Made by a program: the position numbers and the translations under genes. Under the pieces are notes generated by a model. It was given only the letters and a program-made list of their open reading frames with translations, was not told the DNA's origin and did no database searches. A stretch of DNA of 64,000 bases from Mesorhizobium loti CJ3sym (GTDB lineage Bacteria > Pseudomonadota > Alphaproteobacteria > Rhizobiales > Rhizobiaceae), in contig NZ_AXAL01000006.1 in assembly GCF_000472785.1 (NCBI RefSeq), forward strand, positions 124,208-188,207, read 5' to 3'. Positions 47,759 to 56,156 of the stretch are shown piece by piece. How positions within the stretch are numbered: position 1 is the first letter of the stretch; each line of letters begins with the position of its first letter.

Positions 47759-48966
47759 GGCATCAACGGTGTCTGCATCATCTGCAAATGCAAATCCTTG
47801 CCCGTGTAGGGATGCGCATCGCAGACTGCTTCGTTGAGCTCGACGCCCAGCCCTGGCTCCTTCGAGGGGATGACATTGCCGTCCTGCCATTCGATCTTTT
47901 TCTTCAGGAGCGTGGCGTGGAATCCATCCCACTGCTTCAGCGATTCCAGGATCAGGAAGTTGGGCAGCGTCGCCGCCAGCTGAATGTTGGCGGCGCCGAC
48001 GATCGGCCCGCAATAGCAATGCGGCGCGATCTGGATGTGATAGGCCTCGGCCATGGCGGCGATCTTCTTCGTCTCCAGAATGCCGCCGGAGCGACCGAGG
48101 TCCGGCTGCAGGATGGTCGCGGCGCGGTTCTCGATGACGCGGGCGAATTCGAACTTGGTCGTCAGCCGCTCGCCGGTGGCGATCGGGATCGAGGTGCCCC
48201 GCGCCACCTGCGCCATCACTTCGGGCATGTCGGGCGGCACCGGCTCCTCGAACCATAAGGGATCATAGGGCTCGATGGCACGCGCCATGCGCAGCGCGCC
48301 CGATGCGGTGAACTGGCCGTGCGTGCCGAACAATATGTCGGCGCGGGTGCCGACCGCTTCGCGGATCGCCTTGACCATGCGGGCGGAGAGATCGATGTCG
48401 ACGAGGCGCGGCTGGTGGCCGTCGAAGGCTGTGTAGGGGCCGGCCGGGTCAAGCTTGACCGCATTGAAACCCTGCTCGACATATTCGAGCGCGCAAGCGG
48501 CGGCAAGGTCGGGGTCGTTGTAGACATTCTTGCCGCGCACATCCTCAGAATGGACGCTGCCGGTGTGCGGGTAGAGGTAGGTGTAAGAGCGCAGCGTCTC
48601 ATGCACCTGGCCGCCGAGCAGCTTGTAGACTGGTTTGTTGGCTTCCTTGCCGACGATATCCCAGCAGGCCATTTCGAGCGCCGAGAAACAGCCCATGCCG
48701 GTCACATCAGGCCGCTGGGTGAAGCCGGAGGAATAGGCGCGGCGGAAGAAGGTCTCGATGTCGTGCGGATCGTGGCCCACGAGATAACGCTCGGCCATGT
48801 CCTCGACCAGCTTGGCCGTGATGTGGGCGGAAAAGGTGGCGTTGTAGGCCTCGCCATAGCCGACCACGCCGCCATCGGTGGTCAGCTTGACGAAGATGAA
48901 ATACTTGCCGCCTATGCCGGGCGGCGGATTGCCGACAACCCAGGTCTTGACGTCGGTGATCTTCAT
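47755..48966 (-). CDS. Mandelate racemase/muconate-lactonizing (enolase superfamily) protein
   Basis: 403 residues. N-terminal capping domain (WVVGNPPPGIGGKYFIFVKL, GYGEAYNATF), then the barrel: FNAVKLDPAGPY, ILFGTHGQFTASGALRMARA, LWFEEPVPPDM, IPIATGERLTTKFEF, ILQPDLGRSGG, IAPHCYCGPI. Typically an acid-sugar dehydratase. The usual first metal aspartate appears replaced within FGTHGQF, as in some sugar-acid dehydratase subgroups. GGAGG precedes ATG 48966, which overlaps the GMC gene's stop by four bases. Likely sugar-acid catabolism. Confidence 0.88.
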   Translation of the reverse strand: MKITDVKTWVVGNPPPGIGGKYFIFVKLTTDGGVVGYGEAYNATFSAHITAKLVEDMAERYLVGHDPHDIETFFRRAYSSGFTQRPDVTGMGCFSALEMACWDIVGKEANKPVYKLLGGQVHETLRSYTYLYPHTGSVHSEDVRGKNVYNDPDLAAACALEYVEQGFNAVKLDPAGPYTAFDGHQPRLVDIDLSARMVKAIREAVGTRADILFGTHGQFTASGALRMARAIEPYDPLWFEEPVPPDMPEVMAQVARGTSIPIATGERLTTKFEFARVIENRAATILQPDLGRSGGILETKKIAAMAEAYHIQIAPHCYCGPIVGAANIQLAATLPNFLILESLKQWDGFHATLLKKKIEWQDGNVIPSKEPGLGVELNEAVCDAHPYTGKDLHLQMMQTPLMP

Positions 48967-50579
48967 TTTTGGTCCTCCAGAACCAGTTCGGCGCCCTTCC
49001 ATCCGGTCATGATGGAGGCTGCATTGGTGTTGCCGGTGATGTTGTCGGGGAAGATCGAGGCGTCGATGACGCGCAAGCCTTCAAGCCCATGCACCTTGAG
49101 ACGCGGATCGACGACGGAGCGCTGGGGATCCGGCCCCATGCGGCACGTCGAAACCGGGTGATAGACGGTGCCCGAGCGTTTCCTGAAATCGGTGATCAGG
49201 TCGGCGTCCGATTGGATCGAAGGACCGGGCAGGACCTCTTCCGCAATGATCTCGGCCATGGCCGGCATCGAGGCTATCTTGCGCACGAACTTCACCGCCG
49301 CCAGCATCTCCTCGACATCGGCATTGGTCGAATACGCGTTGGCGGTGATTTTCGGATAGTCCAGCGGATTCTTGGAGCGGATCATGATCTCGCCGCGGCT
49401 CGACGGGCGGCAGTTGGACAGGCCGATGGAGAAGCCCGGCCAGGGGTCTGGCGTCAGGATAGGCCGCTCGCCACTCTTCGGGATGACAGTCGAGAAGGCC
49501 TGGAAATAAAGCTGCATGTTGGGGCGGGTCGCCGTTGGATCGGTGCGGAAGAAGCCACCGCCATGGTTCATCGACAGCGACAGCGGGCCGGAGCGGGTGA
49601 GGATGTACTGCATGCCGACGAGCAGCTTGCCCCACCAGGGGCGCAGGATCTGGTTGAGCGTCGGCACCTTGCCCTTGAACGTGTAGTTAATGCCGACATG
49701 GTCCTGCAGATTGGCGCCGACATTCTCGTTGGCGTGGACGACCGGTATGCCGAGACCGCCGAGCAGCGCCGACGGACCGATACCGGACAATTGCAGCAAT
49801 TGCGGCGAGTTGATCGAACCGCTGGACAGGATGACCTCGCGGACGGCGCGCGCCGTCCTGGTCTCGCCGTTCTGCAGATACTCGACGCCGACCGCGCGTT
49901 TCCCTTCGAACAGGATGCGGGTCGCCAGCGCATTGGTCTCGACGCGGACATTGGCGCGCTTCATCGCCGGGCGCAGGAAAGCGCGGGCGGCGGACATGCG
50001 GCGGCCGTTTTTGGTCGAAATCTGGTAGGTGCCGACGCCTTCCTGGGTAGCGCCATTGAAATCGGGGTTGAGTGGCAGGCCGGCCTGCTGGCCGGCGGCG
50101 AGATAGCGCTTGGTCAGAGGGTGGACGGCGTTGGCCGTGCCGCTGACGTGCAGCGGGCCACCGGTGCCGCGCCATGTGTCGGCGCCGGTCTCATTGTCCT
50201 CGAGCGCCTTGAAGGCCGGCAACAGATCGTCATAGCCCCAGCCTGGATTGCCGGCGGCCCGCCAGTCGTCGAAATCCTCGCGCGCGCCGCGGATCCAGAC
50301 CATGGCGTTGATCGAGCTCGACCCGCCAAGCAGCTTGCCGCGCGGCCAGTGGTCGGCATTGCCGCCGAGACCGGGGTCCGGCTCGGCCTTGTAGTTCCAG
50401 TTGACCGCCGGGTCGAAGAAGGTCTTGCCGTAGCCGAGCGGCATCTGCACGTAGAAGCGGCGGTCCGTGCCGCCGGCCTCGAGCACCAGCACAGAGAACC
50501 GGCCCGAAGCCGACAATTTGTCGGCAAGCACCGAGCCGGCCGAGCCGGAGCCGACGATGATAAAGTCGTAAGTCTGCAT
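48963..50579 (-). CDS. GMC-family FAD oxidoreductase (choline-dehydrogenase-like)
   Basis: 538 residues. FAD-binding start YDFIIVGSGSAGSVLADKLS, GMC signature 1 (GKLLGGSSSINAMVWIRGAR), signature 2 (LSSGSINSPQLLQLSGIGPS), and the catalytic His region GTVYHPVSTCRMGPD. It oxidises an alcohol to an aldehyde or acid. Start 50579 (MQTYDFI) matches the family. First gene of a three-gene operon with 4-bp overlaps throughout. Confidence 0.92.
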   Translation of the reverse strand: MQTYDFIIVGSGSAGSVLADKLSASGRFSVLVLEAGGTDRRFYVQMPLGYGKTFFDPAVNWNYKAEPDPGLGGNADHWPRGKLLGGSSSINAMVWIRGAREDFDDWRAAGNPGWGYDDLLPAFKALEDNETGADTWRGTGGPLHVSGTANAVHPLTKRYLAAGQQAGLPLNPDFNGATQEGVGTYQISTKNGRRMSAARAFLRPAMKRANVRVETNALATRILFEGKRAVGVEYLQNGETRTARAVREVILSSGSINSPQLLQLSGIGPSALLGGLGIPVVHANENVGANLQDHVGINYTFKGKVPTLNQILRPWWGKLLVGMQYILTRSGPLSLSMNHGGGFFRTDPTATRPNMQLYFQAFSTVIPKSGERPILTPDPWPGFSIGLSNCRPSSRGEIMIRSKNPLDYPKITANAYSTNADVEEMLAAVKFVRKIASMPAMAEIIAEEVLPGPSIQSDADLITDFRKRSGTVYHPVSTCRMGPDPQRSVVDPRLKVHGLEGLRVIDASIFPDNITGNTNAASIMTGWKGAELVLEDQK

Positions 50580-50784
50580 GATGGTACGGGCGGCTCCTGA
50601 AATCCGGTCGCAGCCTAGACGCGACCGGTTCGCCGCGTCGCCGCGCCTTCCGGCATGCGTTGTGAAAAATGCGACCGCAATGCCGGGTCGAGTTGTGGGG
50701 AATCCCGACAATCGTGCTTGATATGCATGGGGTCGACAGCTTATGCGATTGCATCAACCAATCTGCGGAAGGCAGGAAATTCAT

Positions 50785-51726
50785 ATGCGAACCCTGTCGG
50801 ATGCGTTCATTCCCGAGTTGCCGGGCCACTACAAAGGCAAGGTCCGCGAAAATTACGATTTGGCCGACGGGCGGCGCATCATCATCGCCACCGACCGTCT
50901 CAGCGCCTTCGACATCATCCTGACCTCGATCCCGTTCAAGGGAGAGATACTCACACAGACGGCGCGCTACTGGTTCGAGGAAACCGCCGATATCTGTCCG
51001 AACCATGTGCTCGAATACCCCGACCCCAACGTCGTCGTCGGCACAAGGCTGGACATCCTGCCGGTCGAGATCGTCGTGCGCGGCTATCTGGCGGGGACCA
51101 CCAGCACCTCGATCCTGACCCGCTATCGTCGTGGCGAACGCGACATGTATGGCATGCGCCTGCCGGACGGCCTGCGCGACAATGAGAAGCTGGCCGAGGC
51201 CGTCATCACACCGACGAGCAAGGCCGCGGATGGCGCCCATGACGAGCCGCTGTCCAGGGCCGAGATCATCGAGCAAGGTCTGCTCACCCAGGCGCAGTGG
51301 GATACGGTCTCGGACTACGCTTTGAAACTGTTCGCCCGAGGCCAGGCGCGCGCCGCCGAGCGCGGCCTGATCCTCGCCGACACCAAATACGAATTCGGCA
51401 CCGACAAGAACGGGACGATCATCCTGGCCGATGAAATCCACACGCCCGACAGCAGCCGGTACTGGATCGCGGCGAGTTACGATCAGGCCCTGGTCAACGG
51501 CACGCGGCCGGAGAGCTTCGACAAGGATTTCATCCGCTCGTGGGTGACGGCGCGCTGCGATCCCTACAAGGACCCGATCCCGAAGATTCCGGACGAAATC
51601 GTCGAACAGGCCTCCGGGATTTATGCCCAGGCTTATGAAGCGATTACGGGCAAGGCATTCGTGCCGGATGTTTCCGGAGATACCGTTCTCGATCGCATCC
51701 GCTCGAACCTTGCGCGCTACTTTTGA
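50785..51726 (+). CDS. purC: SAICAR synthase (phosphoribosylaminoimidazolesuccinocarboxamide synthase)
   Basis: 313 residues. Joins aspartate to CAIR in purine synthesis. Motifs: [90 protein letters not shown]. It is the longer type of about 300 residues, not the 240-residue type; Rhizobiales often carry both. ATG 50785 has AGGA at good spacing. It stands alone here. Confidence 0.93.
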   Translation: MRTLSDAFIPELPGHYKGKVRENYDLADGRRIIIATDRLSAFDIILTSIPFKGEILTQTARYWFEETADICPNHVLEYPDPNVVVGTRLDILPVEIVVRGYLAGTTSTSILTRYRRGERDMYGMRLPDGLRDNEKLAEAVITPTSKAADGAHDEPLSRAEIIEQGLLTQAQWDTVSDYALKLFARGQARAAERGLILADTKYEFGTDKNGTIILADEIHTPDSSRYWIAASYDQALVNGTRPESFDKDFIRSWVTARCDPYKDPIPKIPDEIVEQASGIYAQAYEAITGKAFVPDVSGDTVLDRIRSNLARYF

Positions 51727-51752
51727 CGGTGGCGCGACACTAGAGTCGTCGT

Positions 51753-52043
51753 TCAATCAACAAGCTGGCCGCTTTCGTCGGTGACCGACAATGTGGCGCA
51801 TTGCGCAAGAAAATGAGCATCCAGCAGCTGCTCGATGACAGTGGCGACGCGGCGCACTTTTCTCTTCGAGCGAATAGGGATGACGAGCCGGGATGCAACA
51901 CGGTCAACGTCATCAAGCGAAAGCGATGCAAGCTCCTTCGATCGCAAGGCGCGATAAAGGTCCTCGGCGAATATCCAGATCTTGAAATTGAGATCAAGGT
52001 CGTCTGGCGTCGTCTCGAAATCGATGAGGATGCGGCGTGCCAC
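51753..52043 (-). CDS. Hypothetical protein
   Basis: 96 residues from GTG 52043, chosen because GGAGAG lies five bases upstream; ATG 52079 lacks a ribosome site. The sequence ARRILIDFETTPDDLDLNFK and DVDRVASRLVIPIRSKRKVR suggests a small alpha/beta protein. Divergent from the thioesterase gene. No family recognised. Confidence 0.6.
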   Translation of the reverse strand: MARRILIDFETTPDDLDLNFKIWIFAEDLYRALRSKELASLSLDDVDRVASRLVIPIRSKRKVRRVATVIEQLLDAHFLAQCATLSVTDESGQLVD

Positions 52044-52140
52044 CTGAACTCTCCATAACGGTCGCAGCGCGTTGACCATTCGTCGTGCGACCGGTAGGCA
52101 ATCTCACTAGGTTAGCCCAGATTGGCAAGGAGTCGTCTCA

Positions 52141-52536
52141 ATGGTGCAATACGCTGAAGGACGGCCGATCGGCGATCTGACGCTGCGCACGCTGGCCATG
52201 CCTTCGGACGCCAATGCGGCCGGTGATATCTTTGGCGGCTGGGTGATGGCGCAGATGGATTTGGCCTGCGGCATCCGCGCCGCCGAGCGCGCCAGGGGCC
52301 GCGTGGTGACGGCGGCGGTCAAGGAGATGTCCTTCGCCAAGGCGATGAAGATCGGCGACACGCTGTGCATCTACACCCATGTCGAACGCGTCGGCCGCAC
52401 CTCGATGACGCTCAAGGTCGAAGCTTGGGCGCAGCGCTATCTCTCGGACCTTATGGAAAAGGTCACCCACGCCGATTTCGTCATGGTGGCACTGGACGGC
52501 GATGGCAAGCCGAAGGCCGTTCCGGCCGAAAGCTGA
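52141..52536 (+). CDS. Acyl-CoA thioesterase (YciA-like hotdog)
   Basis: 131 residues of the hotdog fold. AGDIFGGWVMAQMDLACGIR carries the active-site Asp of the YciA/ACOT branch, then VTAAVKEMSFAKAMKIGDTL and ADFVMVALD. It hydrolyses acyl-CoA in the cytosol. Confidence 0.92.
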   Translation: MVQYAEGRPIGDLTLRTLAMPSDANAAGDIFGGWVMAQMDLACGIRAAERARGRVVTAAVKEMSFAKAMKIGDTLCIYTHVERVGRTSMTLKVEAWAQRYLSDLMEKVTHADFVMVALDGDGKPKAVPAES

Positions 52537-52653
52537 CCGATCCCTCGTTCTCCTAATGTAGCGCAATTGTAACATCACCCGTGCGGGCGATGCGTTTGGC
52601 GACATCCTTTGGTTGCCTCCACATCCGATTGTGCCGGCGCTGGGGAAGAAACA

Positions 52654-52857
52654 ATGCGTCAACACATGCTGAACGGCTGGCTCGTGGCAGCCCTTATCGC
52701 TCTGGTCTGTCTGCTCGGCGTAACCGCTTATGCCGCGGTCAAGGACGACCTTCCGCGCACCGCTTGCCTGCATATCAACAAAAGCGTCAGGAAGCCCGCC
52801 GCGACATGCGCGCCCTGCAGCCCGGCGCCTTGCGAAAGCATGGCGTCGAGAGCCTGA
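52654..52857 (+). CDS. Small single-helix membrane or exported protein
   Basis: 67 residues: a hydrophobic helix (WLVAALIALVCLLGVTAYAA) near the start and a short Cys-rich tail (TCAPCSPAPC). GGGAAGAA precedes the ATG. No family recognised; the CxxC-like tail might bind metal or form disulfides. Confidence 0.55.
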   Translation: MRQHMLNGWLVAALIALVCLLGVTAYAAVKDDLPRTACLHINKSVRKPAATCAPCSPAPCESMASRA

Positions 52858-53015
52858 CTGGTTGCCTTTGGCATGCGATTTTCGTCGTCAGGTGACACGT
52901 CAGTGATAGATCATAAAACCGTGCTGCCAGGCCGTATCTAGAGAGCCGCCAGTTCGCCTGTCATCAGGCAAATTCCCTCACCGCGAAACTCCGGATATCT
53001 TGCCGCGCAAGGGTT

Positions 53016-53423
53016 TCAGGCGTGCACGCCGTCGAATTTCTCGCGCGCCGCCTGGACGCGCTGGGTGTTCCTGCGTGCCCAATCGCCGAGCGCGCTGACC
53101 GGTACCAACAGTTCGTGACCGAGTTCGGTCAGTTCATAATCGACGCGCGGCGGGATGGTGGGGAACACGGTGCGGGTGACGAACCCGTCGCGTTCCAGGC
53201 CGCGCAAGGTGGTGGTCAGCATCTTCTGCGAAATGCCGCCGACAGCCGCGCGCAGCTCATTGAAACGCAGGGGTCCATCGCCCAGCTTGCCGACGACAAG
53301 CACGGTCCATTTGTCGCCGACGCGCTGCAGGATTTCCGAGATGGCGCGGCAGTCCTCGGTGTTGTGCGGGTGCCTCAGTAACAAAACGGTGCCTCCTTGC
53401 GTCGGGAGTTGACAGTATCTCAT
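53016..53423 (-). CDS. HxlR-family transcriptional regulator (1)
   Basis: 135 residues: CRAISEILQRVGDKWTVLVV, LRFNELRAAVGGISQKMLTT (recognition helix), and DGFVTRTVFPTIPPRVDYEL define the HxlR winged helix. It is divergent from an FMN-reductase gene 52 bases away, a frequent HxlR arrangement. Start 53423 was chosen because the longer upstream frame runs through the shared promoter. Confidence 0.9.
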   Translation of the reverse strand: MRYCQLPTQGGTVLLLRHPHNTEDCRAISEILQRVGDKWTVLVVGKLGDGPLRFNELRAAVGGISQKMLTTTLRGLERDGFVTRTVFPTIPPRVDYELTELGHELLVPVSALGDWARRNTQRVQAAREKFDGVHA

Positions 53424-53431
53424 ATAGCGCC

Positions 53432-53448
53432 GGTATCCAAACGATACC
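53432..53448. promoter_or_regulatory. Candidate HxlR operator
   Basis: GGTATC, five bases, GATACC is a perfect inverted repeat in the 52-bp region between the divergent HxlR and FMN-reductase starts. GTATC/GATAC dyads are typical of HxlR sites, so it should control both genes. Confidence 0.6.
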
Positions 53449-53475
53449 AGCTTTATACTGGAATGGAGAGCCCCC

Positions 53476-54081
53476 ATGTCAAAGCCGAAAATCGCCATCA
53501 TCGTCGGTTCGACGCGCGCCGCGCGCTTCGCCGATGTGCCCACTCAATGGATCGCCAAGATCGCCAAGGCGCATGCCGACATCGACGTCGAGATCGTCGA
53601 CCTCAGAGATTTCCCGCTTCCGTTCTTCGACGAAGTCGCATCCTCCGCCTGGGTGCCGTCGACCAATGAGGTAGCGCAGCGCTGGCAGAGGAAGGTTGCC
53701 GAATATGACGGCTTCATCTTCACCGCCGCCGAATACAATCACGGCCCGACGGCCGTGCTGAAGAACGCCATCGACTACGCCGCCAATGAATGGAACAAGA
53801 AGCCGGCCGGCTTCGTCGGCTATGGCAGCGTCGGTGGCGCCCGCGCCGTTGAGCAGCTCCGTCTCCATGCCGTCGAGCTGCAGATGGCGCCGGTCAAGTC
53901 CGCCGTCCACATCGCCTGGGGCGACTTCCTCGCCGTTCGCCAGGGCGAGAAGAAGCTTGAGGATCTCGAGCATCTGAACCAGGCCGCCACGGCGCTGGTC
54001 AACGACGTTGCCTGGTGGGCCAAGGTGCTGAAGGCAGCGCGTCGGGCCGACGTGGTTGCGGAGGAAGTCCAGGCGGCCTGA
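53476..54081 (+). CDS. NADPH-dependent FMN reductase
   Basis: 201 residues of the flavodoxin-like fold: IAIIVGSTRAARFADVPTQW (phosphate loop), FIFTAAEYNHGPTAVLKNAI and GFVGYGSVGGARAVEQLR. It reduces FMN, quinones or azo compounds, often in oxidative or electrophile stress. The divergent HxlR gene likely regulates it. GGAGAG precedes the ATG. Confidence 0.92.
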   Translation: MSKPKIAIIVGSTRAARFADVPTQWIAKIAKAHADIDVEIVDLRDFPLPFFDEVASSAWVPSTNEVAQRWQRKVAEYDGFIFTAAEYNHGPTAVLKNAIDYAANEWNKKPAGFVGYGSVGGARAVEQLRLHAVELQMAPVKSAVHIAWGDFLAVRQGEKKLEDLEHLNQAATALVNDVAWWAKVLKAARRADVVAEEVQAA

Positions 54082-54114
54082 CCGCCTTTTGAGGTTATCC
54101 TCCCAAGGGATATG

Positions 54115-54138
54115 GGGCGGCGCTTGCGCCGCCCTTTC
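54115..54138 (+). terminator. Terminator after the FMN-reductase gene
   Basis: GGGCGGCGC and GCGCCGCCC form a GC-rich stem followed by TTTCT, 34 bases after the stop. Confidence 0.8.
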
Positions 54139-54141
54139 TAG

Positions 54142-54426
54142 TTATAGCGCCTCATATCGAAAGCTGCCGCGGAATCTGACAACACGGCCAATGCCGGGCG
54201 AATCCAGATGCGCGCCGGCAACGAAATGATTGTCGTCCGCTGCAAACGCCAGCAGCCGCAACCGGCTCTCGCGCGCCTGGTCCTGATCCGTATCAAATTC
54301 CCACGTCACCTCAGGCGTGCTTCTCGTCCGGCTCATCAGCGGGCGACCAGCGGCGTACCCGTTAGGACCTGTTTCATCCTCCATCCACGATCTCCAGGGA
54401 AGAAAGAGGGCCACCCTTCCGATCAC
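54142..54426 (-). pseudogene. C-terminal fragment of an MBL-fold hydrolase
   Basis: Up to 94 residues. The segment FDTDQDQARESRLRLLAFAA, DDNHFVAGAHLDSPGIGRVV, RFRGSFRYEAL matches the last 60 residues of MBL-fold hydrolases ('DxDxxxAxxxRxRLL...vaGyHlPfPGlGrv'). The metal-binding N-terminal two thirds are absent; the sequence upstream is the promoter of the next gene. A remnant, not a working enzyme. Confidence 0.72.
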
Positions 54427-54430
54427 ATGC

Positions 54431-54490
54431 GAGTGACTTGCATAATGAAACTAACTTGGCTATGAGTCACTTTCATTTTGAAAGAGACTC
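54431..54490. promoter_or_regulatory. Two operator-like boxes before the second HxlR gene
   Basis: Box 2 (54464-54490) is a 27-base inverted repeat: GAGTC A CTTTCA TTT TGAAAG A GACTC. Box 1 (54431-54451) is a similar sequence, GAGTGACTTGCATAATGAAA. They lie directly before ATG 54495 and would fit autoregulation of the HxlR-EmrAB operon. Confidence 0.6.
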
Positions 54491-54494
54491 GATC

Positions 54495-55049
54495 ATGGTC
54501 GCCAAAACAAGCTTCGAAACACGCCCATGCCCCATCGCGCGCAGCCTCGACGATGTCGGCGAGTGGTGGAGCATCCTGCTGCTGCGCGACGCGTTCCAGG
54601 GGCTGACGCGTTTCGACCAGTTTCAGAAGAGTCTGGAGATCGCGCCCAACATTCTGACGCGCCGGCTGCACAGTCTGGTCGAGCGCGGCCTGTTCAAAAA
54701 GCGCGCCTACTGTGAGCGGCCGCTTCGCCACGAATATGTGCTGACCGCCAAGGCGCGAGATTTCCGCCCGGTGCTGCTTTCCCTGCTCACCTGGGGCAAC
54801 AGGCATCTCGCACCCGAAGGTCCGAGCCTGGTGGTGGTGGACAAGGCTGACGGGCGCTGGGCCGAACCGGTTCTGGTCGATCGCCAGACCGGCAGGGAAC
54901 TCGACAGCGAAGGCTTCACCGTGGCGACGGCGCCCAGGGCCACCGATCGCATGCGGCAGCGCTATCGCTTCAGCACAGAGGGCTCCGGCCTGCCGCTCAC
55001 CGACAACACGCTGATTGATCAAAGCCGTGAAGAGGCGCGGGGCAAATGA
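54495..55049 (+). CDS. HxlR-family transcriptional regulator (2)
   Basis: 184 residues. The HxlR winged helix is visible in CPIARSLDDVGEWWSILLLR, FQKSLEIAPNILTRRLHSLV (recognition helix) and ERPLRHEYVLTAKARDF, followed by an extra C-terminal domain of about 80 residues. Start 54495 is preferred over ATG 54438/54462 because those would put the operator palindromes into coding sequence. It overlaps the membrane-fusion gene as ATGA and is the first gene of an efflux operon. Confidence 0.88.
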   Translation: MVAKTSFETRPCPIARSLDDVGEWWSILLLRDAFQGLTRFDQFQKSLEIAPNILTRRLHSLVERGLFKKRAYCERPLRHEYVLTAKARDFRPVLLSLLTWGNRHLAPEGPSLVVVDKADGRWAEPVLVDRQTGRELDSEGFTVATAPRATDRMRQRYRFSTEGSGLPLTDNTLIDQSREEARGK

Positions 55050-56149
55050 ACAAGGTTCTTTCCGCTGCCGAGTTGCAGCCTGCACAGCCATCGGTCGTCC
55101 AGGTACCGGCGCCTGCAAAAACCCGCCGCAAGCCGTTCGTCATGCTGGGCGCGGCGATCGCGATCGGCGTCGCCGGCTGGTATGGATTTCAGTGGTGGCA
55201 GGCCGGCCGTTTCCTGATGTCGACCGACGACGCCTATGTCGGCGGCAATGTCACGCCGCTGGCGCCACGGGTCGCCGGGCATATCGACCAGATCCTCGTC
55301 GAGGACAACCAGCATGTCGATGCGGGCCAGCTCATCATCCGCATCGATGACCGGCCGTTCAAGGCAGCGGTCGAACGTGCGCAGGCATCGGTCCAGCAGC
55401 AGCAGTCAGCGCTCGACAATCTCCACGCCCAGGTCTCGCTGCAGAATTCGCTGATCGAACAGGCGCAGGCCGATCTCGATGCCAAGAGCGCAGCGGCCAC
55501 TTTCACCACCCAGGATGCCCAACGCTATGCGGTGCTGGCCAGCACCAAGGCCGGCACGCAGCAGGACGCGCAGAGAAGTCTTGCCGCCGACAGCCAGGCG
55601 AAGGCTTCCGTTGCCGCCTCCCGCGCCGGACTTGCGGCCGCCAGGCAGCAGCTCGCTGTGCTCAACACCCAGATTGCGGAAGCGACCGCCGCCGTTTCGG
55701 CCGCCAAGGCCGATCTCGACACGGCAGAGCTCGATCTCGGCTTCACAGAAATCCGCTCACCCATCGATGGCCTCGTCGGCAACCGGCTGGCGCAGGTCGG
55801 CACCTATGTCTCGCCGGGCAGCTATCTGCTGACGATCGTGCCGCAGACCGGGCTGTGGGTCGATGCCAATTTCAAGGAGGACCAGCTGCGCACCATGACA
55901 AACGGACAGGTGGCGACAGTCTATTCGGATATTGCGCCCGACCAGCCGCTCAAGGGCCATGTCAGCAGCCTGGGGCCGGCGACGGGAGCGATCTTCAGCG
56001 TCATCCCGGCGCAGAACGCGACTGGCAATTTCACCAAGATCGTCCAGCGCGTTCCCGTTCGGATCAGCATCGATCCGGACCAGGCTCACAAGGTTGCGCT
56101 GCGGCCAGGCCTATCGACCGTCGTCACGGTCGACACCGCGTCGCACTGA
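55046..56149 (+). CDS. emrA: HlyD/EmrA-type membrane fusion protein
   Basis: 367 residues. One N-terminal membrane helix (FVMLGAAIAIGVAGWYGF), then MSTDDAYVGGNVTPLAPRVA, the lipoyl-type hairpin half with a long coiled coil (VERAQASVQQQQSALDNLHA to AVSAAKADLDTAELDLG) and the beta-barrel (VDANFKEDQLRTMTNGQVAT). It links the EmrB pump to the outer membrane. Start overlaps the regulator stop by four bases. Confidence 0.92.
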   Translation: MNKVLSAAELQPAQPSVVQVPAPAKTRRKPFVMLGAAIAIGVAGWYGFQWWQAGRFLMSTDDAYVGGNVTPLAPRVAGHIDQILVEDNQHVDAGQLIIRIDDRPFKAAVERAQASVQQQQSALDNLHAQVSLQNSLIEQAQADLDAKSAAATFTTQDAQRYAVLASTKAGTQQDAQRSLAADSQAKASVAASRAGLAAARQQLAVLNTQIAEATAAVSAAKADLDTAELDLGFTEIRSPIDGLVGNRLAQVGTYVSPGSYLLTIVPQTGLWVDANFKEDQLRTMTNGQVATVYSDIAPDQPLKGHVSSLGPATGAIFSVIPAQNATGNFTKIVQRVPVRISIDPDQAHKVALRPGLSTVVTVDTASH

Positions 56150-56156
56150 GGACGCC

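Noticed and set aside
48969..50600. 543-codon plus-strand frame
   Set aside because: Antisense of the GMC oxidoreductase, whose motifs are unmistakable.
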